A stretch of DNA of 64,000 nt, from the NCBI GenBank assembly GCA_014905825.1, contig JACGCN010000035.1, positions 124,001 to 188,000 of the forward strand, given 5' to 3'. This stretch comes from Lyophyllum atratum. Its lineage: Eukaryota > Basidiomycota > Agaricomycetes > Agaricales > Lyophyllaceae. The translations under genes were made by a program, and so were the position numbers. The notes beneath the pieces were generated by a model, which was not told the origin of the DNA, did not search any database, and saw only the letters and a list, made by a program, of their open reading frames with translations. Positions 11,316 through 22,987 of the stretch are shown here, piece by piece (position 1 is the stretch's first letter; each line of letters opens with the position of its first letter).

Positions 11316-13613
11316 TCAAAGCTTATCCCAGTATACCTCTGCACGCTCGCGAACCGTATCTCCAAGAGGCTTTGGGACACCTGCTTCCGCACCATCCCAC
11401 AAGCCAGCCCAAAAGCCAGCCATGCCAAGCCCAATATGGTCTCCCTCCACGTTCAATTCCGCGATCATACCGTTGTCACTGGAACTCTTGTCGTTGAAGG
11501 TCCAGAAGGGCTTTCCAGTATCATTCGCGGGCTGGCAGCAGTGGCATCAGGATTCAGGATTCCACATCGTACAACAGAAACTTACAGTGCTGATCAGAAG
11601 GCTGACGTTGAAGAGGTCGCCGTTGAAATGCTCAACTCGGATGTGAGAGAACCAGGGGCTGTTGACGGCACCCATGAGCATGGGGATACCTGGCCTGATA
11701 GCGTTTGGCAGAATTGTAGTAAGGTTGGAGGCGAACTCCGCGCAAGTCGCAGTCGCAGGAGGGGAGGGATTCTCTGGCGTGATCAGACAGAGTTCGATCA
11801 TCCCGTAGCCGTCATTATTGTATATTCCAGCAATTTGTGTGAAGTTAACAGTAGGGGGCTCCGAATTGTCGGGGCGGGGAGTGGCTCGTGGCGGGGGAAT
11901 AGATTTCTGGGCCTTGTACCTGACGGTCCATCTACTGTTTAGCCTCTGTGCATAGCGCATGAAATTGAGTGAACATGCTGACCTGCTGCTCCAGTCAATA
12001 GGTTCAAGCTCAAGGGCCTTGTCGATGATTCGGTTCTTGATGATCTCTCCGATGACTTTGCCGTACTCGTTATCGTTGGTGAGGACGGAGACACCGAAGT
12101 TGTCATTGGGCAGACGGCTGATCTGGGTATTGAATCCTAGCATCATGCTTTAGAACTGAGTAGATACCGGAGAATGCGGATGACGACTTACCTCGAATGA
12201 ATCCACCGTGTTCAATGATCACTGTTATAAGATTAGCACTGTGGCTACACGAAGACTCTGAGACGCGACCTACAGTGGCCCCTGTATGTGATTTGGAGCT
12301 GCGCAGCGCCGTAGGCATAAAGGGAAGTTTCAGGCCAATCTCTAGCGCGACCGAATACTATTAAGGGATTTGCGTCCTGTAAGTATGACGTGGCACTTAC
12401 GGTCGCCCAGTTTGCACACTGATAGCAGTTGCAGCCTTGCGCAAAGCCCCAGGAGGGATCACCGACTCGTTCGTTCCCGGCTTAACGCCGTCAAGCAAAA
12501 GAGTTTGGAGCCAAATCGCCTAAAGCCAACATCATATACCGAAAACAGCGCCGCAGAGAGAAACAAATACTCACCATATCGACTGCGCTGGTGATCACGC
12601 CCCCAGCACCAGCGAGGACTACACATTTTGTCAATAACGCATTCAAAAGTCTGGCTAGAGAGAATAAACCCACCGCTACCGTCTTCGCCACCTGTTGTTG
12701 CGGTCCAATACTGAACAGCTCTAGGAGTTCCAGCAAAAGGATCTGTGTATAAATCGAGGCCTTCTCTACTCATTCCGTCAGCGCGTTGACCCTCCGAGTT
12801 CGCCAGTTGATAGGAGTAAGTCGACGCTGTCATGCCAAGGGGTTCGAAGATGTTTTCCTTGACATATCGAGCGAAGGGCTTTCCATCGAGAAGAAGGCTA
12901 GGCAGGTACGACAAAGTGGTGTACATGTTGTTGTTATATTGCCAGATGTCGCGGAATTCTGCGGATTGTCGTAGGAATTGGATTTTATTAATCTGTGAAG
13001 AGGGTAGTAGCATGGTGTGCAAGTAATTCAGATGGTATGTACTCACGACGTCCGGGAGCTCGTCTGTATATCTATAGCTGAAATCGTGGAGGGGATAACC
13101 CGAGCGATGAGTCATAAGATCGAGGAGGTTTGCCTCCTCAGTGGCAACTGGGTCCGTGAGATTAAACTTTGGGATCACCGATTTCAGCTTTGTGTCCCAG
13201 TTCAAGCGCGGGGTGAGCGTTTCGTTGTTAATGAGGATACTAGTTGCCAGGACCGTGAACAACTGTGGATTAAACGTTCAGTAAGTTTCAAGAGGGCGCC
13301 ACACGCTTCTTACCTTAGAATTCGAGCCGATATTGAAGGTGGTGTTCTCTGTCATATTCTTCCCGCTAGCAGTGGCCCTTCCGTATCCTTTGGTCTCGAC
13401 GTCGACCCACTTGTCCTGGTCATTCTTTCTCACAAAGGCGACGGCAGCGCCACCCGGCGACTTCCATTCAGCAAGGAGGTCGTTGATAAACGCGTCCATT
13501 TCATCATCGAGGATGGCATTTGATGTATCCTGAGAGTGTGCGAGGGGAATGGTCCCCAGAAATCCGAATAACACGTAAAAGGGAACCAGGTTCAGGAGAG
13601 ACTGGAGACGCAT
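11316..13613 (-). CDS. Secreted serine beta-lactamase-like hydrolase
   Basis: This is a class C beta-lactamase / penicillin-binding-protein fold serine hydrolase (esterase or peptidase type), a common secreted family in mushrooms. The ATG at 13611-13613 starts a signal peptide (through IPLAHS). Catalytic motifs are visible: SxxK as NIGSNSK (about 13320), with the nucleophile Ser two residues before Ser-Lys; YxN as QYNN (about 12935); and the third motif HGG in IIEHGGFIRGFNTQ, assembled across introns near 12130-12250. The HRSGYPLHD block after the SxxK region is typical. About eight short introns interrupt the gene. The C-terminal lipocalin-like domain ends with VYWDKL and TGA at 11316-11318. 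The real substrate is unknown; such fungal proteins are not known to give drug resistance. Confidence 0.85.
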
Positions 13614-15094
13614 GGCTGAATAGGTGGAAAGGGTGAGGAATATGTAAAACCATTCATTAGGCTTTTAAGCAAAATTCTTCATCAATAGACAGAGAGGACG
13701 TAAGAGACTTCGGGAAAGTGTGTGGCCACAGTAACTCCAGTGCAGACGATTCACCGGTGGTAGCTGATGTACGTCTCGAGCACTGATTGACAAGCCTGTC
13801 GAGGTGCCCGAACCCCCGAACGTAGCCCGATTCGAACACTTCCCAAAGAAGTCGAGTTCCTCGAAGCATATTCGTATAACAGTTATGATCAGAATGAAGT
13901 GAGAGGCGTCGTTCTATAAGTCTTGAGATGGCTTCCAAAGTCATCAGGGCAAAAATAAGCCTCCGTTGTTGTATATCGATATGGAGCGTCGAAGACCTGC
14001 CAAAACCTTCGCGACAACGGTTTCATCAGTACAGCTATGAACGATAGCCAACGGAGTCTTCAATGGGAGCTGTCCAAGTGAAGTCAAGCAAAATGGTAGT
14101 GGGGAAAGAGGGGGGAAGCCACGATTGAATTGGCATCTATGCTCGGCACAATTTTGCCGAGCGACCATATTTGGTAAGCCCGCCTCTTGGCATTGCAGCT
14201 TGCTGATACCTGCTGATACGAAGGAGAAGGCAACAACTGATACCTGCAAAGTAAGCAAGAGCCATGGCCATTCCGAGGAAGTGGACCTCTTCTCCGTTGG
14301 CCAAGGAAAATATGAATTACCCCAGGAGGATCGCCCGAGCCTTGCGCCCGCCACTGCCAGCTGACTCGACAACATCAGATAAACACCGTATTCCGAGGTG
14401 CCGCCAGAGTCCATATCATTTTGAACGATTGTCTTCGAAATCGATTTTTGGAGTTTCGTATCGAGACTACCGCTAGAGCGAAGGTATCCTCTGACGTGCT
14501 TCACATCCCACTGAACGTATACAACAAAGCAACAGCATCGAAGAAATAATTCGCGCGATTAGCATATCAACTTTCCGAGGCATACTCCCAATGCTACCCA
14601 GGTGCTTGTTCATCGAGGACGACGAACGCTAGGCGAAACCTGACAAAGAATTGTCAAATCGGGCTGAATGTGGCCCTCGGCCTCGGTGGTGTCGAGGAGC
14701 TTGACACCTGCGATATGATCTTGCGTCATCTTTCAACTAAGTAGCATGGCAGGACATCCAGTAACCGTTCGTCACTAGTACTTGAGTGGTCGCCGCCTAC
14801 CACTACTTCTCCGAACAGCACGATACCGATGAGAGTTAGGGACACCCAACAACATGAGACGTAGATAATTTAGTGTATATCGAGTAAAGTCGCGACGCCT
14901 GGTCGCATGAGAGCTGCATGATTTCATTAAGTACATACCACCATTCGACTGGCCTTCATCTAAAGGTGGACTGAAAATAGTATTTTTAGCGATACACTGC
15001 CGACCAGATGCTCGGAGACAACTTCCATGTCAGGTCCCACCACTAATGCCTAAATCGAAGCGAGGACAGCACCAACACTGGGTTGTCCGCGGAT
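13614..15094. other. Intergenic region with a weak minus-strand ORF
   Basis: The gap contains the uncertain frame 13944-14504 and an adjacent frame 13657-13944. The stretch 14505-15094 has no notable open frame. Confidence 0.4.
13944..14504 (-). CDS. Uncharacterised ORF with a hydrophobic segment
   Basis: This is a 186-codon frame with one strongly hydrophobic segment (PWLLLTLQVSVVAFSFVSAG) that could be a membrane helix, plus a Cys-containing C-terminal half. No family is recognised. The next frame (13657-13944) begins within its stop codon (TGATG), probably by chance. It may be a degenerate gene. Confidence 0.2.
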   Translation of the reverse strand: MKHVRGYLRSSGSLDTKLQKSISKTIVQNDMDSGGTSEYGVYLMLSSQLAVAGARLGRSSWGNSYFPWPTEKRSTSSEWPWLLLTLQVSVVAFSFVSAGISKLQCQEAGLPNMVARQNCAEHRCQFNRGFPPLSPLPFCLTSLGQLPLKTPLAIVHSCTDETVVAKVLAGLRRSISIYNNGGLFLP

Positions 15095-16463
15095 TTAGGG
15101 TTCTCGGCCACCGATGGCCTTGATGATGTTTTCGTATACCGTGAAAACGATGCCGCCGCTTAGCTGCAACGGAGGGCGAATTTAGCACAAAAGCAAGACA
15201 CATTGGAACTTTAACGCACCACAAGACGTGCTAGTCGCGGAGTAGTACCCGTCCAGAACCGCAGAATGCCTTCTTCGGTGAAAATTCGGTACGCACAATG
15301 AAAGGAGTTCCTGTATTGCGCTCGTGCTTCTAATGATTGCATCCGAGTTTTTATGACGCTAGGAAAGTAGGAAAGACAAGTATGAAGAGCAGTCAAGACG
15401 CAAAGTAGATGCATACGAACTCTAAAGGCATGGTGGTATAAACGGTGACCAGGCCAGCGATCCCACCTATCGTGAACGTGATGGCACTTGGAAGTGGTTG
15501 TCCCGGTCGCGCAGTGCCTTGAACAAATTGCTTCAACGTCGAATACGTCGTAAATCTAACAGCGGAGTTGGCCCCTTGTCGCATCATCTGGAAACATGAC
15601 AGAGTGGTCAATGAGCATGTCACGGAAGAAAGTGCGAGCACATACGACAGGGAAAAGCCCTCTATAGATGCCACTAAGTCCTTCTTGCCGAATGATGGTC
15701 GCAGTACCATGGATCAGACCACGGTATTGAGGGTTCGGGCGTTTAGAATCATCAATGAGCTTTGTTCTGCACATATGTACTCAGGAGCGCCCGATATGCC
15801 AGTGATATAAGGACTGACTTGATGGTTTCGGAAGGAGTGACCGCGAATATTGCTTCCGTCATGCCCGCTCCGAGGCCAGCTGATTGAAGAATGCAATGCT
15901 CAACAGAGAGAGAAGGATATGCGGTAGGTTGAGCAAACCTAAGAGGCTCCGGGGTGCACTGACTTTCCCCTGAAGCACAAGGTTATTCGGGAAGTTATCA
16001 GCAGCGTTGTAAATTACGCACCTGCGGGTCCGCCAACATCTGTTTGTAGTGATCATAACTGACAAACCGCACTCCAGCCTTCAAAGCATTCCCTACGACC
16101 AATGCTGAACATCCTGAGTATAGTCCAGTGATTCCTCGTGTCTTCACGGTCTCTTTTAGGATTGCAATAGGACCTTGTTTCTGTTTGCCAAGGCAATAAG
16201 TACGCGCAAACGGTCCATAGTTGACTCGAGCTTGCTTTTCCGCTGAATTGCGAACTTGTCTTGATGAACTCGGTAGGATATGTGACGAATCTGGAATGCG
16301 TAAATTCGGTAAAGGTTATTTAAGATCTGTGGTAACTCACGCTTCAATGGCTCCAGCTGTCGCGCCAGCGAACCTTGCAAGCAGGTGAGATAAATGCACA
16401 GCAGTTGACTAAGAATGGACTTACTTACAGCGAGTGGAGAGGCTTTTCCTTCTGAAAAGCCAT
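15095..16463 (-). CDS. CTP1: Mitochondrial tricarboxylate (citrate) carrier
   Basis: This is an inner-membrane carrier of the SLC25 family, exchanging citrate/isocitrate for malate. The start at 16461-16463 gives MAFQKEKPLHSLFAGATAGAIEA across the first intron. The three repeats each carry the Px[D/E]xx[K/R] signature: TYPTEFIKT (about 16280), TPSETIKTK (about 15825, split by an intron) and TTMPLE...VIKTRMQSLEARAQYRNSFHCAYR (about 15300-15430), the last highly typical of CTP1. The C-terminus SGGIVFTVYENIIKAI ends with TAA at 15095-15097. One intron (about 16181-16235) appears to use a GC donor; with it, the frame reads SGK-KQGPIAILKETVKT as expected. It shares a short upstream region with the divergent HEM4 gene. 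Confidence 0.88.
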
Positions 16464-16602
16464 GACGGTTGAGGAAGCCTCGAGACAGTGGTTGGTCCCA
16501 AGACCAGTGCCAAACAAACGGCAGGCAAAATGTTCTCAGGGCTCCTCTTCTCGGCTCTCATGACCACGACTCGGGTTTTGGGTAATACACCCTCTGAACT
16601 TC
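16464..16602. promoter_or_regulatory. Short bidirectional promoter region (CTP1 / HEM4)
   Basis: Only 139 bases separate the divergent start codons of the citrate carrier and uroporphyrinogen-III synthase, so both promoters must lie here or overlap the 5' exons. I see no strong TATA box. Confidence 0.6.
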
Positions 16603-17578
16603 ATGGCGAATGTTCTGCTGCTTAGAGCGCCTTCGCAGGGTCAAGACGACCGGTATGAGGCCTCCTTCAGCGAAGCAGGATACCACGCGTTATCAGTCCC
16701 CGTGCTCGAGACCATTTCAACAAACCTCCCCGTTCTGAAAGAGATTATCGAAGCTGGTCCTGTAAGAGACAACTTCGAAGGAGTCATCTTCACTAGCGCT
16801 CGATCATGCGAGGCATGGAAAAGTGTCATGGGTGATCTCGTAGGAAGTTCAACGGCTCCGACAGAAGGTTGGTCTTGCTTCACTCCTGGGTATACTTTCA
16901 TGTCCTATCATCTCGTATAGATGGCTGGTCATCTGTCCCATTCTACGTGGTCGGCCCAGGTACAGCTTCAGCCCTGGCCGAGGTGCACAAGGTGTATGGT
17001 CAGACACTTAATACGCCAGAGATCATCCGTGGCCAGACTTCGGGAACAGGTGAACGCCTTGCTCAGTTCATTCGGGGACAGCCCGAAGGCACACCCAAGA
17101 AGCTTCTATATCTCACTGGGGATAAGAACAAGGATACAGTCCCATCGATCCTTGAGGAGGCCGGCATCGAACTTCAGTCCGTAAAGGTCTACGAGACTCA
17201 AGGCTCTCGTACCTTCGAACGGGACCTAGAGGAAGCCTTAAAACATGCTTCCATGAGTTCCGTGCGGTTTTCTGCCCATTTAGATGCTCCTTCTGAAGAT
17301 CCAAACTTTTAGATCTCAAACGTTGGTGGATCATCCACTTTGCTCCGTCCGCTGCGGGTTTGGTCACACCTATCCTGCACAATCACTTCGACTTCGAGCC
17401 CATCGAACCCGATAGAGAACGATCGGTCTCGAGCCCGAGGGTTGCCGCCATCGGGCCTGTCACCGCGTCATACCTTCGCGATGAGCTCAAGATCCATGTG
17501 GACACTGTGCCACCCCTACCAAAACCCCAGGATCTCGTCGCTGCGATCGTAGCCTATGATCGCGAGGCTGGTCTCTAG
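16603..17578 (+). CDS. HEM4: Uroporphyrinogen-III synthase
   Basis: This enzyme cyclises hydroxymethylbilane with D-ring inversion to uroporphyrinogen III in cytosolic heme synthesis. The start MANVLLLRAPSQGQDDRY is at the ATG at 16603. Family blocks follow in order: FEGVIFTSARSCEAW, FYVVGPGTASAL (after an intron at about 16867-16920), IRGQTSGTGERLA, LLYLTGDKNKDTVPSILEEAGI, WWIIHFAPSAAG (after an intron at about 17255-17311) and RVAAIGPVTASYL. The protein ends AYDREAGL, stop at 17576-17578. Length (about 285 residues) and block order match the fungal family. Confidence 0.9.
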
Positions 17579-20264
17579 AACTCCGGGGTTCTTTTGCTCG
17601 CCGAACGGCTGCTCACCCCCGGTGCAGGATTCTGCCATTCTTAACGCACCGTTATCAGCCATTGCCATCTTCACTGGTCACTGGGCGAATTCCCGGGATT
17701 TCACCGTTATCGATGATTCTCCCATCATATATCTCTTGCTCTACCTTTCACTCAACCTACAAGCGCCAGCAAATCCATGTAGAACAGCAAGAATGATACC
17801 ACACAAATCTATAATCTTACGCGTAAACCGTGATCAGTCACATCGCTCCTCTTGGCCGATCGCGGGTTGGCTATGTGGATCCAGGTTCAAGTACTCGTGT
17901 TCCACATCCGTTACACTACAAGCCTCCAACACTTAGCAGGAGGGGACTAGCGTTCCAGCCGCATGGCACAAGCAAGGGCTACTCGTGCACGTTGGGTTAT
18001 ACAGATCCAGCCTTCGGCAGGTATCCCGTCTGTAGGAGTTCGACAGCTGCGCTTTGCAGATCGATGGATGGCCAGTATCATGGAATTGAAATGCCTTGTT
18101 CCCGGAATAAAATCATTCAACTGGTATATAGCACGGCAAACTGGTCTAGGGGTCGGGATTTTTGTTCGTAAGGCGCGTGAGCATTGTTCGTTAACCTTAG
18201 ACAGGACCCCCTTGCCTGTCCCGAAGGTCAGCGAATGAGTCCCACAAGCAAGAATTTTCTGCGACTTGCGATAAAGCTGGGAAGTTTGCGACAAATGTGA
18301 GATGGCGCCAAGGGAATAATGGAACGAGCTTGATATATTCGATGGTTAGGCTAGACGGAGGGGGGAGTGGATGGGTCTTACTCGATCCCCATCAACATGC
18401 ACAGCTGATCACAAACTGTCGCACAAAATGAATTCAACGCATCCTTTGATCTCCTTGTCAGCCTTCTTCGTCCTTCTCTTCTAAGAGAAAACCATTTTCT
18501 GTAACCCTAACCAGGCTGGAGTGACAGCCTGCGTGACTTTACAAAATACTACGAAATATAGGTCGCGACAAGGGATCCCCACCCAAACACGCCCCCGGAA
18601 GCTCCTCCAAGGTCTGTCCGGAAGATGACCCAAAAATCGGCCTCAAAATACGCAATGTCGACCCTCGAATATGCATTGTCGGACAGGGATCTTCACGTGA
18701 GGAGATCACGTGTCAAGCAGAAACGCGTCCAAAAATGATCGTGTGGTGCGACGCGTCAATTATCGGCTACATTTGGGTCGTATCACTCTTTTGACAGCTA
18801 AAAATCGTTCTTCAACGTAGCGAGGCTGGATCTCGCCCTCTACCAGTACATTACAAATTCTTGCATGCACGAACCGGGTGTCGGAAAATTTTTCGTCCTA
18901 TGAGGGACGCAATGTCGCTGGCAAAGGCCAAGGTTCGTTCCGCCTCAAATACGCAGTCACCAGCGCACCGCTTCGTTTAACGTGTCTGATTCCTGGCGAA
19001 ATGAGCTAAACGCGGAGGCTCAATCGTGGTTACAGTGAACTTACAGCAGCGTATACACGCTAATATTTGACTGGTGTGGCTCAATTTTCGACGAGGAGGC
19101 GGCAATATCTCTTGCAATTCTTTCAGTCACAGCGTGACTAAATGTCCAAATATGGAGTGTGCGAAAGCACTGCCACCTGTCAGGCAGGAATCTTTAGTGA
19201 TGGGCCAGACCGCTGTCAATCCAACCTTCTTTTGATTGCGATCGAGTAAGACCCAACCTCTGTGGACTCACGCTAGACGCCAAAAGCCTGAGAAAAGTCG
19301 CGAAACGCGTGGGTCGCGGTGTTTGGCTCGTGGCACCCAGAACAAACACGTCCTTGATCAGCTTCTTCCTTTGACCTCCACCGGGCTCCACCTCCACAGC
19401 CTTTTGCTCTCTCACTTTGACAATCGTAGTATGTATTGAACGACTCTAGAGGTACGATAGACATATGCAACAGGTTCTCACACTCCTAATTATTTCTTCG
19501 TCCTGTAGCCGAATTGTCTCGACCTACCCAATCCGATCGCCATGTCTACCCAAGTTTTCATCGACTGCCGTTTGGTCGCACTATGGCTATGAACCGGGGC
19601 CATGCCTTTGAATTACACGCTATAACCAATGCGCTCGTTACTTTTGCTTCAATCACTCACACTGGTCTTAGAAGATGGGAGGACGAGGACGACCCGGACA
19701 CACTTGCCATGTCGAGGAACCTACTGCGTAGAACGAGCCTGGCTTGGTTCTAGATTAGGATGTGCGGAAATACTGCTTTTGCCTGGTGTGCGGTGACTAT
19801 GATCTACGCTGGCTTTTGAAGCAGGACGTGTTGTCATTTCGATGTGAAATTTACACATGTATTCTTGGCTGCTGGTTACGGTACTTGAAGAGAGCGCTGT
19901 CTTCCTGGAGCTATGTCTAACTGTATGTCGCAGTACTTGTACGACTGGTCCGCAATATTTTCAAACCTGGATTTTGATACAGTCCATCGTTGTAACATTG
20001 GTAATTGGGCTCCTTTACAGCAAATATCGAGCAAGTGCCCACGTCTGAACCACAATGGTCCAAAGCAAGCAACGAACCTGTATCCTCCTTCCGCCTTAGA
20101 TACTTTTTGTGCATGCCGTCGACGAGCGATCGGATCTCGGGAACGCCTCCGTTGCGGATAACATACACAGAATGCGTGTCAGCCCCAGTGCGAGTGTCAG
20201 CCACACAAGCTTCTGGTATAAAGACACCCCTCCACCGGCTCGATGTTCTTTCCTCATAACTACA
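17579..20264. other. 2.7-kb gene-poor region
   Basis: No gene is recognised. From about 18300 to 19190 there is no open frame of note on either strand. Two CACGTG E-box-like sites lie close together near 18694-18713. The last 60 bases hold the promoter of gene A. Confidence 0.5.
20217..20223 (+). promoter_or_regulatory. TATA box of gene A
   Basis: TATAAAG lies 48 bases before the ATG at 20265. The surrounding sequence (gtcagcca upstream and ggctcgat downstream) is shared with the promoter of paralogue B. Confidence 0.6.
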
Positions 20265-21272
20265 ATGTTCTTCGCATTCATCGTACTTCTAGCGCTGGGC
20301 GCTCTCCCATCCGTCGGTCCAATGGGTCGCCATCTCGCTCGACGACCCCTCTCCCGTCCCACCCTCCCCATTACCCCCTTCCATCTCTTCGCCAACTCAA
20401 TCGCCGTGGAGAACCTCAAGAATGTGACCAGTGCCATCTCCTCCCCCGCCCCCAACAGCGTTATCTCCAACCTCAAGCCCAATTCCCTAATGGTGACCGC
20501 CACTTCGAAGGGCTTAATGTCCATGAGCGACTTCACCGATCTCATCTCGGTCGCTCATCACTCGGTCAGCCTCCATCCTCCTCCCCACACTCGCCCAACA
20601 CCCTTTCCCATGGCGCTGGCGCCTATCCTCCACCTTCTACCTGTCGAATTGGCGGGCCTCGCCATCAATGCCCAGAACACCACGACCATCGTTGCCCCCA
20701 TTGCTGCCTCTTTGGTAACTCCTCTGCCTGCCAAGCCTCTGCCCGCCTCCGCTATAGTCACCGGCCACAATTTCGGCTTATGGATCGTGATCATCACCGT
20801 CTTCGCCGCCGCCTTTTGCTATTGTGCGGATATACCAGTACGTGTCCTCCCTCTTGTCAATCGTCCTCGACCTTACCATATCCTACAGCTTGGTTGGATC
20901 ACCATCGGTCGCCGCCTGCCATTCCGGGCCGTCGTTAACGATGCCGCAACTAAGGACATCGTCGTGAGTTACTTCTTCCTTTGCAACAATTCTCACTCAC
21001 ATCGCATCGTATCAGGATGACAATCCCACCGTCGGCGCTGCTCCAGATGCCATCGACGAGGTCAGCGCTCCTGAAGCGGCCATCATCGTGCGTTATTCTT
21101 CCGGTTTAGCTTGTACATCTATTGATCATCATCCCTTTAGGCCAATGAGCGTCCTCTCGAGGCACCTTTATCGACAACGGGCACGGCAACGCTTCACCCG
21201 TCGACTCGCAGACACATCACGACTTCAGGGAGACGATTCAATCATCTACCATGGAGGCGCGTCGTTGATTAG
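20265..21272 (+). CDS. Secreted/membrane protein A of unknown family
   Basis: The ATG at 20265 begins a signal peptide (MFFAFIVLLALGALPSVGP). A Pro/Ser/Ala/Thr-rich, low-complexity region with N-glycosylation sites follows, then a hydrophobic helix (FGLWIVIITVFAAAFCYCADIP, about 20781-20838). After it come three small phase-0 exons: LGWITIGRRLPFRAVVND..., DDNPTVGAAPDAIDEVSAPEAAII and ANERPLEAPLS... ending at TAG 21270-21272. It is paralogous to gene B (24099-25781) in promoter, signal peptide, SVSLHPPPH block, helix and the tail exons. Function unknown. The design (signal peptide, disordered ectodomain, single helix, short modular tail) suggests a type I membrane protein. The first 156 bases of the longer open frame starting at 20109 are upstream of the TATA box and not coding in my model. 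Confidence 0.55.
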
Positions 21273-21399
21273 ACGCGTCCACGATCTTGGCCTGCAAAAC
21301 TCAAAACTCCAGAAAACCAAAAGAAAAGTATCAAAATCTGAAAAGCCAAAAGGAGACTCATGGGATCGACATCGCTCCCCATTCCTAGTCAGACGCTAT

Positions 21400-22170
21400 G
21401 CGTCATACATTCTACTTTCCTCGCGCTGGCGCATATATCCCATCCATGTCATCTCAACTCGTTCACCGACACTACCATCCTCTTCCACCCAACCATCGAC
21501 CTCAACTCAATCTACATCCTTCCGAATACCGTCAGCGATCCCACCCATAGTACCTGTCGACTCGGACGCGAGCTCGATGGCGAACCGGGGCTGGATATCG
21601 TCTTTGTCGGCCGACCCCTAGTACCACGGTGACTTGGACGCAAGTTCGCTGTGAGTACCGGGTCGGACTCTCGGTTGGGGGCCCTTTATACCATGTCTTC
21701 TTGGACGCGAGTCCGATATGGGAATGGGGTTGTGGTTCGTCCCCCGGGACTCAAGACCTGGATGTAGATGCAAACCATCGACCTTTCCGTGCTACGTGCT
21801 CGTGACTCTTGGATTGTATGCTTGCGACTCGGTACTGCCTTGCTGGATCTGCTTCGACTCGTGAATATAAAGGAAATAGAGCTTGGATTGGACCTTGGGA
21901 CCGGCATGGACACCGAATGAATACATACATAGAATATTGCGAGATCCGGTTTTGTTTCTTTTATTTAAATTATGGTTTAAATTATCTATAGATGCTTCGG
22001 ACTTGGACTAGACTGCGAATGGATACTGCTTGATCGTGTACTTTATATCTTATTTCTTGCTGGATTATCGGATCGTGGAATGTCAGATGACATAGCATGG
22101 GACCTGTCTGGTCGAATACAATCTTATCTCTCTTTCTCTATCTCGTTCTCGTCATATCAAGTATTCCATG
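21400..22170. repeat. 3' flanking repeat, copy 1
   Basis: Roughly 700-770 bases downstream of gene A are similar to about 26100-26860 downstream of gene B. Shared parts include the block around tcgactcggacgcgag, the phrase cttggacgcaagttcgctg and, further on, taaattat and tgcttcgga. The identity seems high at the start and decays. This fits a segmental duplication of the whole A/B unit rather than a transposon, because no terminal repeats or transposase frames are visible. Confidence 0.7.
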
Positions 22171-22367
22171 CCTGAGATTCGACCGCGGTTGGAAGCCACT
22201 ATCGAATTCAGAAGTCGAGACTTCGCTCCTGATAGCTAATAATCTGTGAAATGTATAGATACACGGCTGATTGCTTATTATTGCCGTAGAATGTAGAGTC
22301 CAATCACGCGAAAAACCGCATTGGAAGTGTATACTCAGCCAACGATGAAATTGTCCGATTCTTCTGC

Positions 22368-22916
22368 TCAGCTCGTAATGGTGAAAGTCGGCGAGAAATT
22401 TCCCGAGTCGCCAAACACTACATCGCCGGCGTCAGCATAGGAAGTAAGGGACCTTCGTGAGCATTGGACTTACAAACAACGGAATAGTCAGTGCCCTCGA
22501 GTACCCAGGGAACAGTCACTTCGACCCTACCCTGGAGAATCGGGAAGCCTTGGGCCAAGATGACTGCGAATCGGTTCAAACGCTGAGAGAGATATCAAGA
22601 ATACAATCAACGCACGAGGAGACGTGAATCCTCCCTTTCTCAACAAGATGAGTCCAACCTTATTCGTGATATTGACAGGGGGGTTCGACGTGTCCCTTAA
22701 TCTCTATTCAGCACGATGTAGACCTGCATCGAGTGGATCGACGCACCAAGTGACATTATGACGCTGCCTGACTTTCCACACGGTTCCGGTATGTGGGTAG
22801 GTTACGGGTGGTACGTATACATCTCTTGAGGAGAGTAGAGACGGAGCGGCGTGAGTCAAAGCAAAGAGAGAAACCAGGAAGACCGTGGCGAGCGCTCGTA
22901 AGATCGTGAACTGCAT
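22368..22916 (-). CDS. Kre9/Knh1-like Ser-Thr-rich secreted protein
   Basis: This small protein has a signal peptide (MQFTILRALATVFLVSLFALTHA) and one N-terminal domain of the yeast cell-wall Kre9/Knh1 / GPI-anchored Ser-Thr-rich family: DVYVPPVTYPHTGTVWKV, HNVTW, ITNKVGLILLRKGG, GRVEVTVPWVLEGTDYSVV and the end LFGDSGNFSPTFTITS, stop TCA(-) at 22368-22370. Three introns, all consistent with frame, are inferred. Family knowledge: such proteins sit in or near the cell wall and are linked to beta-1,6-glucan assembly in yeast. It has no GPI tail in this model, so it is probably a soluble secreted protein. It sits between paralogues A and B and is not part of their duplication. Confidence 0.75.
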
Positions 22917-22976
22917 TATCGTGTCGAGAGGCAAACTTGAAGGCGCCCTGCTCTTTCAGCGGGGATTCTGCCTCCT

Positions 22977-22987
22977 TATATATATAT
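22977..22987 (-). promoter_or_regulatory. TATA run upstream of the Kre9-like gene
   Basis: A TATATATATA run lies about 61 bases before the minus-strand ATG. Confidence 0.45.

Noticed and set aside
21400..22170. Transposon as explanation of the A/B 3' repeat
   Set aside because: No terminal inverted repeats, target-site duplication, transposase or reverse transcriptase frames; it lies downstream of paralogous genes in the same position, so segmental duplication is simpler.
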